This document shows, in pieces, positions 16,398 through 23,087 of a stretch of DNA of 64,000 nt. Each line of letters begins with the position of its first letter. The first letter of the stretch is position 1. Source of the stretch: Streptomyces aureocirculatus. GTDB taxonomy: Bacteria; Actinomycetota; Actinomycetes; Streptomycetales; Streptomycetaceae. Under the pieces are notes generated by a model. It was given only the letters and a program-made list of their open reading frames with translations, made no database searches and was not told the origin of the DNA. Location of the stretch: contig NZ_JOAP01000035.1 in NCBI RefSeq assembly GCF_000720475.1, positions 13,698-77,697 on the forward strand, written 5' to 3'. A program made the translations under genes and the position numbers.

Positions 16398-18154
16398 CGC
16401 GGTTGCCTCCTAGCGCCTGACCTTGCCTGGTTCAAGGGGGAGCGCGACTGTTGGGCCCTCGCCCTGCTTCCGGCGGCGATCGGGCCGGAGACCGTTCCGC
16501 CGCTAATTTGGATGCCGTTGTTGATCTGGATATCTTGCCGGGTTTCATATTCGCCCAGCGTGTACCCGCCGGCGCGCAGACAGTTGAGCAACGCCGTATG
16601 TACGCGCCGCTCGACCATCGCGGTCAGTCGCGCGACATCCATTTCTTGGAATGGATGTGAGAAAACTTTGGAGGCCGCCGCTTCTCGTACTGAGAAACGA
16701 GGGCCGTGGTCGACAGGGCGGCCCTGATCACGCATCATGCTCTGCCACTTCTCGTTACGGCGCACCTGCCAGGCAGTTCCCATCATCCGCCATGGCTCCG
16801 ATATGGATTGACCGAGCGTGCGGTTCATGTTGGTGAAGGCATACCAGGCAGCGACCAGCTTTTCCTCCAGGCGGTCCGGCGGCACGAGAGTGTCGACAAC
16901 ATGGAATCGGCTGTCAATGGGCAGCAGCACGAACCCTACACTCTCCACCTGAAGCTGTTCACCTTTGACGAACACGCGAAAGAACAGGCTAATTACCACC
17001 TCTTCCTCCCAGCAGCCAATACGCACTGCCACAAAGTGGCGCAACCGTTCGTTTGCGGCTAGGTCCACCTCGTTCGACCAGCCTGTGATGCTGTCATCTT
17101 GGCCTGCTCCGGAGAAGCGTTGCCAACCACTTGAATGGGCAGTCCTCGAATCCCAACGGAGTCCAGGCTTGAATATGAAGTCCTTCACTTCGATCTCATT
17201 TAGGCGGTCACCCGGGTAGTCCGGGCCTGCACCTAACGCGCGAAGTTCCGCCTTCACCGCAGCGTGCAGCTCGGGAACACTGAGAGGCTTCACCTCCTGC
17301 CCTTCAGTAAGTGATTCCGAGGGAACCAACTCGATCGCGAAGGACCAGTCGGAGATCAGCACTCCCGCACCCACAAAGGGACCGAAAGCTGCGTAGACAA
17401 TGTCTCGCCGATCATCCAGCAACCCGAGGTCCTTGCAGCGATCAGCCCCCGCCTGGGATAGGTTTGTCTCGTGGTTTTGCCGTGTAGTCAGAGCACGCAG
17501 AGTCCATAGCCGCTGCACATAGCCGGTGAGAGCGAGTGTCCCGAGCACCAGCAGGGCCGCCCCGAGCACCTCCCCTGTGAGGGCACTGCCGAACAAGACA
17601 GCCAGGCCGACTCCGATCAGAAGGACGACCGCTGCAACCGTCTGAAGCGGGACAAGGGCGGACCGGCTGCTGCGCTGGCCACCACCCCAACCGAGCCGAC
17701 TGCTCGGGCTGAGCAACTGCACAAAGGTGCTGATGACGAATGCGACCAGCATGCCACTGGGCGAAAGGACGCCAGCCACAACGATTGCTGGTACGACGAA
17801 CCAGGCTTGGAGTGCGATTGTTTGTCGTACGGCGAAGCATTCTCGCAGCACCTGACTAAGGTCGAAACCGAATGAAGGCGGCGGCACACGGTGCCGGTGT
17901 ACTGCGAGTTCCTTGATCGTGCGCGAGCGAAATATCTGATCAAGATGGGCAGCCGCACGCAGGTACGCGGTGGCGTTCCCACTCTGCGGGCCTGCCTCCA
18001 CATCGATCAGTTGCCTCACACCATCGGGAGTCAACCGTGGTGGCGTTGGCAGAGGTGGCACCGGCGGTACTGATGGGGGCTTCGGAATATCTCGCCCCCA
18101 CTCATTGGATGGCCCTTGATATCCGGACCCTTGCCCAGCGTACGGATTTCCCAT
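16394..18154 (-). CDS. Large membrane protein of unknown function, first gene of the pair
   Basis: The 586-aa protein starts at ATG 18154 with AGGGGGA 5 nt upstream. Residues 1-45 are Gly/Pro/Ser-rich; about residues 110-160 and 175-225 hold two hydrophobic blocks (FVVPAIVVAGVL; AAVVLLIGVGLAVLF). A soluble domain of about 330 residues follows, and the protein ends with IQISGGTVSGPIAAGSRARAQ, the motif found at the front of the next gene's product. No enzyme motif was recognised. Base composition is visibly less GC-rich than the neighbouring core genes, which suggests horizontal origin. Confidence 0.72.
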   Translation of the reverse strand: MGNPYAGQGSGYQGPSNEWGRDIPKPPSVPPVPPLPTPPRLTPDGVRQLIDVEAGPQSGNATAYLRAAAHLDQIFRSRTIKELAVHRHRVPPPSFGFDLSQVLRECFAVRQTIALQAWFVVPAIVVAGVLSPSGMLVAFVISTFVQLLSPSSRLGWGGGQRSSRSALVPLQTVAAVVLLIGVGLAVLFGSALTGEVLGAALLVLGTLALTGYVQRLWTLRALTTRQNHETNLSQAGADRCKDLGLLDDRRDIVYAAFGPFVGAGVLISDWSFAIELVPSESLTEGQEVKPLSVPELHAAVKAELRALGAGPDYPGDRLNEIEVKDFIFKPGLRWDSRTAHSSGWQRFSGAGQDDSITGWSNEVDLAANERLRHFVAVRIGCWEEEVVISLFFRVFVKGEQLQVESVGFVLLPIDSRFHVVDTLVPPDRLEEKLVAAWYAFTNMNRTLGQSISEPWRMMGTAWQVRRNEKWQSMMRDQGRPVDHGPRFSVREAAASKVFSHPFQEMDVARLTAMVERRVHTALLNCLRAGGYTLGEYETRQDIQINNGIQISGGTVSGPIAAGSRARAQQSRSPLNQARSGARRQPR

Positions 18155-18340
18155 GCCAGTCCCCCTGGTGCATCCATCCCGTTCTCCACGCCCCTGCTGC
18201 CAGCAGCATGGCAGGAGATTCTCCGGATAGAACCGGGGGCATCGATGGCCGACAGGGCGTAAAGGCGCCATTACCCGGCGCACAGCCATAACGCGCACGC
18301 CCCCCAAATGGGGTGCCAGTAGACAGAAGTTCCGGGTGAA

Positions 18341-18471
18341 CAGGAAGTTCCAAACAGACGGGTAATGAGATCGCCGTCCTCGCCGAGGCAGGACTTGTGT
18401 ACGCGGTACCGGGGCGCGGCACGTACGTGGCTGTGCAGGCACCGGAGGGTCCCGCCAAAGGCGAGGTATGA
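18341..18471 (+). pseudogene. GntR-family regulator fragment
   Basis: The plus-strand frame ending at TGA 18469-18471 reads NEIAVLAEAGLVYAVPGRGT and then YVAV, which is the end of the GntR winged helix (normally a GLV...GxGTYV wing). The rest of the regulator is missing upstream. It precedes the truncated GNAT gene, which points in the other direction. Confidence 0.7.
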
Positions 18472-18487
18472 CGCTCCAGCGGGCAAG

Positions 18488-18541
18488 GGGTCAACGCAAG
18501 GCGAGCAGCATCACGTCGTGAAGGTCAGCGCCCTCCCAGGG
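18488..18541. repeat. Right copy of the 54-bp direct repeat
   Basis: It covers the last codons and stop of the truncated GNAT gene and matches 15935-15988 with one mismatch. In relation to that gene the layout looks like a 3'-end attachment site, but no integrase lies between the copies. Confidence 0.9.
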
Positions 18542-18781
18542 GCGTGCCTCGCCGACCTTTCGGTATCCCCATGCTCGGTAGGAGGCCACCGCTGCCTTGC
18601 TCTCCGAATGGACATTCAGCAGCACCCGTTCCGCCTCGACACCGTCGAGCAGAGCGCCATGCAGCCGCCGGGCGATACCGAGCCCCCGCCAGTCCACACA
18701 TACGGCAAGCTCCATGAGCCCGAAGGTCCGGCGCCCGTCCTCGCGCCGCATGTCGTCGTCCACAGGCGTGGTGAGTGCGGA
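18491..18781 (-). pseudogene. 5'-truncated GNAT acetyltransferase
   Basis: The frame ending at 18491 encodes the C-terminal half of a GNAT enzyme: MELAVCVDWRGLGIARRLH (acetyl-CoA loop RGLGIAR), NVHSESKAAVASYRAWGY and a terminal VMLLALR. Going upstream, similarity stops where the IS630 transposase remnant begins on the other strand. The first half, including strands 1-3, is therefore missing. Confidence 0.75.
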
Positions 18782-19207
18782 GTGCGGCACCTTTTCGCTG
18801 CACTGGACCTGGCAAAGGACAAGCTCTACGGCCACATCAAGCCGGTCAAGAGGCGGACACAGTTCCTGGAGTTCTGCCGCTACTTACGCACCCTCTACCC
18901 GTGAGAGGTCCGGATCGCGATCGTCAGTGACAACTTCTCCCCGCACCTGAGCACGAAGAAGTGCCAGCGTGTCGGCACCTGGGCTACGGCGAATAACGTC
19001 GAGATGGCCTACACCCCGACCAACTCCTCCTGGCTGAACCGCATCGAGGCCCAGCTCACGGCCCTGCGCTACTTCACCCTCGACGGCACCGACCGCGCCG
19101 ACCACAAGGAACAGGGCAGCATGATCCGCCGCTACATCATCTGACGGAACCGCCACGCTGACGACCAGCACCTGCGAGCCGTGGTCGCCCGGGCCAACAT
19201 CGCATGA
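18782..19207 (+). pseudogene. IS630-family transposase remnant
   Basis: The frame reads HLFAALDLAKDKLYGHIKP, then IAIVSDNFSPHLS and YTPTNSSWLNRIEAQL, which are the second Asp and the last Glu region of the IS630 DDE transposase. Two in-frame TGA codons (18902-18904 and 19142-19144) break it, and the N-terminal half is absent. It ends one base before the convergent GNAT gene. No terminal inverted repeats were recognised. Confidence 0.85.
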
Positions 19208-19208
19208 A

Positions 19209-19673
19209 TCAGGTGACGGCCCGGCGATAGACCTGCCGGGAACCGCCTTCCGGTCCCGGACCGGCAGCCTCGGCAGGGGCGAAGCCCAGACGCTCGTAGA
19301 AGACACGCGCGCCGCTGACGACAGCACCGGGGTGTTCGGCCCCGAAAGTGACCACCTCAATGGTGCCCGGGCCCTGCACCCACCTGCGCATCGCGTCCGA
19401 CATCAGTGCACGACCGACGCCCATCCCCCGTGCCTGCTCCGAGACGACAAGCCAGTGGACGTGGTAGGTCGACGCCTCCGCCCCGAACAGCATCCCGCCG
19501 AGGAGTTCCGGCCCCGAGGAAACAGCGACGAGCGCCCTGGACCGACGCACGTGCTTGCGCACAGCGTCATGGAAACCGACGTCCTCGACCATCGGGCCGA
19601 ACCAGTGCTCAACCTGGGCCGCCAGGCCAAGGAAGCCGGGAAAGTCTTCATCTTCCGCGAGTCTGACGATCAT
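19209..19673 (-). CDS. GNAT-family N-acetyltransferase
   Basis: The 154-aa protein is a complete GNAT domain: MIVRLAEDEDFPGFLGL start, HVHWLVVSEQARGMGVGRAL (acetyl-CoA-binding Q/RxxGxG/A, about residues 71-90) and GARVFYERLGFAPAE near the end. The substrate is unknown. Its ATG overlaps the stop of the decayed regulator's main frame (ATGA), so it was probably co-translated with that regulator before the regulator decayed. Confidence 0.85.
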   Translation of the reverse strand: MIVRLAEDEDFPGFLGLAAQVEHWFGPMVEDVGFHDAVRKHVRRSRALVAVSSGPELLGGMLFGAEASTYHVHWLVVSEQARGMGVGRALMSDAMRRWVQGPGTIEVVTFGAEHPGAVVSGARVFYERLGFAPAEAAGPGPEGGSRQVYRRAVT

Positions 19674-20383
19674 CCAGGCAGTCTGGCATGAACGCGGCGA
19701 ACGTTGTCTGATACGGCACTAGCTTCACGCGATACGAGGCACTGTTGCGGGCCAGGTCGCCACCGATCCCGCGCACGGCAGCCCGCAGGAACGGCACGGC
19801 TCGCTTCGGTTGCTCCACACGTACGTACATGTCGGCCGTGGCGTAATCGACCTCGAAGGGGCCGACGAACTGCGTAAGAGGCGGCACCGAGGGCTCCCGT
19901 GATCTCCCCCTCGATGCGGTGCGCCTTCTTCATCGCCGGGACGCTGCCCGCCGTGTGGTCCGTCTGATAGAGGGCGTCCAGTCGAACACGCAGTCGACCG
20001 ATGTCAGCCGTGCCGATGCGCGGCCCCACCCGGGCTGGAACGAGTGCCGCCGCAGCGAGGGCGCCCGTGTCGGCAACGAACGTTCTCCGCTTCACATCTC
20101 CAGAGTCGCCGATCGGTGCCGCAACCGACGAACGATGGGCAGGGACTACGAATCCCATCTCCGCGAGGGGCACACCGAAGACGGCTTCCAGTACGACCTG
20201 TTGGCTCGGATGCGGAAGCGGGGGTGGCGTCTCACATTCCCACCTGCGTAGTTGCCGGACGCTCAGGGAGGCGTCGAGGCCCAGGCGCGCGGCCTCCCGC
20301 AGGAACATCTCTACGAACGATGCCTGCGTGTGCCCCTCGGCCCGCCGCAATCGGGCTAGGCCGCTCGTGACCTCGCCTTTCAT
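19648..20383 (-). pseudogene. TPR/HTH regulator, internally deleted and frameshifted
   Basis: The frame from ATG 20383 gives a helix-turn-helix-like N-terminus (MKGEVTSGLARLRRAEGHTQ, VRQLRRWECE) and a linker ending KKAHRIEGEITGALGAASY, after which it reads as Arg-rich nonsense. A second frame, open to 19648, carries the expected C-terminal part (FVGPFEVDYATADMYVRVEQ, ARNSASYRVKLVPYQTTF). The two halves join around 19885-19900 with a frame change, and most of the TPR region is missing. It belongs to the same broad family as the intact gene at 2412. Confidence 0.78.
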
Positions 20384-20473
20384 GCGCTACCCCTCGCGAC
20401 CGCGCGTCGTCTGCCCACGGTAGTGACTTGGCCCACGGGTCGCAGGTGAAAACGTCCGCCTACCAATCCGCGC

Positions 20474-20854
20474 GTGCAGCTCGACCCCGAACTCTCCGTC
20501 TCCGCGTGGCTGGCCGTGACCGACGCGACCACCGTCAACGGCTGCTTGCAAGTGGTCCCCGGCTCGCATGCCGCCGGATACCTCGACTACGGCCGCGAGG
20601 AGAGTGACGCACGGCGCGGCAAGGCGCTCGGCGTACAGGGGATGCCCAACGGCCCGCACGAGCGGGGCGTATGGCTGCCGCTCGACGCCGGACAAGCCTG
20701 CCTGATGGACGTCCGACTGGTCCACCGCTCGGACAGCAACATGACCATCGGCGCCCGCGTCGGCCTGAACATCCGCTACGTCGCTCCCGGCGCGATCCGC
20801 CCGAGCGGCCCCCACAGCCCCAGCCTGTACCCGCTCACCGGGGCGGACTGGTGA
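20474..20854 (+). pseudogene. Phytanoyl-CoA dioxygenase-like C-terminal fragment
   Basis: The 126-residue frame reads SVSAWLAVTDATTVNGCLQV, VVPGSHAAGYL and DVRLVHRSDSNMT before ending in GLNIRYVAPGAIRPSG, which is the C-terminal half of a PhyH-type Fe(II)/2-oxoglutarate dioxygenase. The upstream HxD metal motif is missing and the length is under half of the family norm, so it is probably inactive. Sequence before the GTG does not continue the domain. Confidence 0.7.
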
Positions 20855-20892
20855 CCCAAAAGGCACCACCGAGTTCGAGAGGAGCACCAACC

Positions 20893-21331
20893 GTGACCAT
20901 CCTCGACACCGTCGCCCCACCGATCACCCGCATCCGCGTCCTCACCGGAGAGGACGCCGACCCGGCTCGCCGGGGCAGTAAGAAGGTCATCGCGTTCAGC
21001 GACTGCCGCTACTACTGCCCTGCCGCCGCCACTGTCGAGCGGTGCATCGAGCACCTGCGAGCCAGCAACCGACGGCGCGGCAGGCCCGCCCGGATCACAG
21101 GGCGAGCCCGGGCCCGCAGGCCCGGCGGGCGAGCAAGGTCCGCGCGGCGAGCAGGGCCCCGCGGGCGAGCCCGGCCGGGACGGGCAGACCTGCCCCGACG
21201 GGTACACCCTCCAAGCCCCGGCCAGCGATCCTCATGCGCTCGTGTGCCGCCGCGACGGCGCTCCCGACCCTGGGGCAAGCGAGCCTCCGCCGCAATCTGC
21301 GGCACTCGATCCGGCACGACGCCAGTACTGA
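20893..21331 (+). pseudogene. Chimeric reading frame ending in a collagen-like phage-type tail
   Basis: A GTG at 20893 follows a strong GAGAGGAG site and opens VTILDTVAPPITRIRVLTG, which runs to about position 21020. The natural sequence then continues in the +1 frame as Gly-X-Y repeats (GEPGPAGPAGEQGPRGEQGP) followed by GRDGQTCPDGYTLQAP and HALVCRRDGA, stopping at 21329-21331. This tail is typical of collagen-like proteins of Streptomyces phages (recalled). The frame break suggests a fusion of two unrelated fragments. Confidence 0.6.
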
Positions 21332-21337
21332 CGACGA

Positions 21338-21363
21338 CCCCGCCCTCCTTCGGGAGGACGGGG
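21338..21363. terminator. Bidirectional hairpin between convergent units
   Basis: Arms CCCCGCCCTCC and GGGAGGACGGGG with a 3-nt loop form a strong stem with one bulged base. It lies between the collagen-like fragment (plus) and the zinc-ribbon genes (minus). Confidence 0.7.
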
Positions 21364-21400
21364 CCGCTTCGTCATGTCCGGGGTCAGGTCACGCGCGGCT

Positions 21401-21631
21401 TCATTCTGTGAAGACGGTGTGCACGCCCAGGCAGGTCGGGGCCCCGCACATGACCTGAACGCCCAGGCCCTGGACGGCGCTGATCGTCGCGCCCTCTTCG
21501 CTACCGCAGGTCCGGCACGCCAGGTCCCCCATGCGTCGCAGCACGGCGGCCATGTTCGCGCTGTTGTTGGTCTGCGCGGCACGGCGCAGTTGTGCGATGT
21601 CCGCCATGGTCGTGGTTCGTCGATTGGTCAT
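21401..21631 (-). CDS. Small protein with CxxC zinc-finger-like motifs
   Basis: The 76-aa product starts MTNRRTTTMADIAQLRRAAQ with GGAAGG 6 nt before the ATG. Its C-terminal half has CRTCGSEEG and then MCGAPTCLG, two Cys pairs that could bind one zinc ion. Such proteins are frequent in Streptomyces phages and plasmids. An alternative ATG lies eight codons downstream. It follows the 33-aa zinc-ribbon gene by 16 bp in the same direction. Confidence 0.6.
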   Translation of the reverse strand: MTNRRTTTMADIAQLRRAAQTNNSANMAAVLRRMGDLACRTCGSEEGATISAVQGLGVQVMCGAPTCLGVHTVFTE

Positions 21632-21647
21632 CCGGAACCTTCCGTGA

Positions 21648-21749
21648 TCACTTCGTCCACGCCGCGCCGCACTTGCACATGCAGAGGAATGTGCCGTCTT
21701 CCTGCGGGTACACCTCGATGTCGCCGCCGCCGCACACTGGGCATTGCAT
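21648..21749 (-). CDS. 33-residue zinc-ribbon microprotein
   Basis: The frame begins MQCPVCGGGDIEVYPQEDGT and ends FLCMCKCGAAWTK. CPVCG and CMCKCG form a compact CxxC...CxCxC zinc-ribbon pattern typical of short phage and plasmid proteins. It lies directly upstream of the 76-aa Cys-rich gene with the same orientation. The Shine-Dalgarno sequence is weak. Confidence 0.55.
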   Translation of the reverse strand: MQCPVCGGGDIEVYPQEDGTFLCMCKCGAAWTK

Positions 21750-21809
21750 GACGCCACGGTATGGCCCGAGCACCGGCCGGCGCAGGCGGCTGGCAGAAAA
21801 TGGCTAGGT

Positions 21810-22745
21810 CTAGCTAGCCGCTATGTCGCCAGCCGTACCGGCCAGCCAGGCCGGGCCGTTCCGGTCGATGGCGCGCAGCACCTTCCGCAGCCGCTTCCTG
21901 TTGCGGGACGACGCCACGTTGCGCAGGATCGGGCCCAGGCGTGTCAGCGGTTCCTCGACCTCCTGCCAGGCGCCGAGCCGTACAAGGGCATCGAGCTCGG
22001 CAGTGGCGTAGTACAGAGCGCCCCGCCCGGTGGGATTGATCGCGTCGACCAGGGTGCGGGTCCGCTCGAAGCGTGGCACCGCGCGGACAGGCTCCGCCAG
22101 GAGAAGCGCCACTTCCGCCTCGTGACCGGTCACCTCCAGGTCGTTGACCCACCATGACCACTCGGGGTCGCGAGGGTGCAGAGAGTCTTCCGGTCTGCTG
22201 CGCGCCCTGCTGAGTGCCTGCTGCGCTCGTGCGCGATCACCGACAGCGGCCAGGGCGCGGCTTCGCCGCAACTCTGTGAGCAGCGCTACGCGCGGCGGCA
22301 CTCCACGGCCGGTGATCTCATCGCACAGTGTCAGTGCCTCGCCCGCACGCCCGCTCTCCACGGCCTCCATGGCTAACAGGTCCATGGCAAACCACTGCAT
22401 GGGCCGGTCCCCGGCAGCGCGGGCGAAGTGCAGGGACTCCACCCATACAGCGCGGGCTGCTTCGGGGCGTGCTGCATCGAACAGCAACCATCCTGCGATC
22501 TCCGCGAGTTCGGCAACGATGCTCAGTTGTGCCTTGTCCTCGCCAGTGATCTTCGCGCGCTCTGAGCGCCACACCTGGTTCGCCGCGTCCGCTACGTGGT
22601 CGCCGCCGTGAGCGTTGTCGTGGGCAAGGAGCCAACCCGCTCGCTCCTGCACGACGGCGTGCGGGCGGCTGTCCTGCGGCTCATCCGCCTCACCCCTCGC
22701 CTCCGAGGCCGCCCGCTCCAAGTCCCCGACCGGCACGTCCAGCAC
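21810..22745 (-). pseudogene. TPR regulator lacking its DNA-binding N-terminus
   Basis: The frame encodes about 310 residues of TPR-like helices (LSIVAELAEIAGWLLFDAAR, ARAVWVESLHFARAAGD, RGALYYATAELDALVRLG), the C-terminal part of the Streptomyces HTH-TPR regulator family. The N-terminal helix-turn-helix that should precede VLDVPVGDLERAASEARGEA is missing; upstream the frame runs straight into tRNA-Lys. A GTG at 22745 could still start a TPR-only protein. The truncation next to a tRNA 3' end fits past integration or excision there. Confidence 0.68.
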
Positions 22746-22792
22746 AGAGGCGAGAGCGGAGCTACCGATCTTCAAGGGTCCTGAACACGGCG

Positions 22793-22827
22793 CAGGCCCA
22801 GGTCGCGTATTCGCTGACCTGGGCCTG
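22793..22827 (-). terminator. Hairpin terminator of tRNA-Lys
   Basis: Perfect 12-bp arms (22793-22804 and 22816-22827) surround an 11-nt loop, 5 bp past the tRNA 3' end. Confidence 0.75.
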
Positions 22828-22832
22828 AGTCG

Positions 22833-22905
22833 TAGACCGTGTGGGACTCGAACCCACAACCAATGGATTAAAAGTCCACTGCTCTGCCAATTGAGCTAAC
22901 GGTCC
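22833..22905 (-). tRNA. tRNA-Lys (TTT)
   Basis: The 73-nt minus-strand cloverleaf has anticodon TTT within cttttaa and a normal T arm (GTGGGTTCGAGTCCCAC). The acceptor stem is ggaccgt/acggtct with a terminal G:U pair. A -10 element (TATGCT) lies upstream at 22934-22939. Confidence 0.95.
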
Positions 22906-23018
22906 TCGCCGACGGGACGTCGGCGCACCCATGAGCATAGCCGGACGGGCCTCGGCTTCCGATCGGGTATCGCCGACTGGGTGTCCACGCGTTCTCCGCG
23001 GGCGCTGCGGGAGGTACG

Positions 23019-23058
23019 GGGAAGGCCCGTACGACGCGTGCGTCGTACGGGCCTTCCC
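23019..23058 (-). terminator. Terminator of the DEAD-box helicase gene
   Basis: A perfect 19-bp inverted repeat (23019-23037 and 23040-23058) with a 2-nt centre begins 30 bp past the helicase stop codon. No T-tract. Confidence 0.8.
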
Positions 23059-23087
23059 TCGCTGCTGCTCGCTACCGCGGGCCCGCG

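Noticed and set aside
22833..22905. tRNA-Lys as an attachment site with a second copy of its 3' end in the island
   Set aside because: I found no second copy of the T-arm/acceptor sequence between 15.1 and 22.8 kb, so the attachment pair is unproven.
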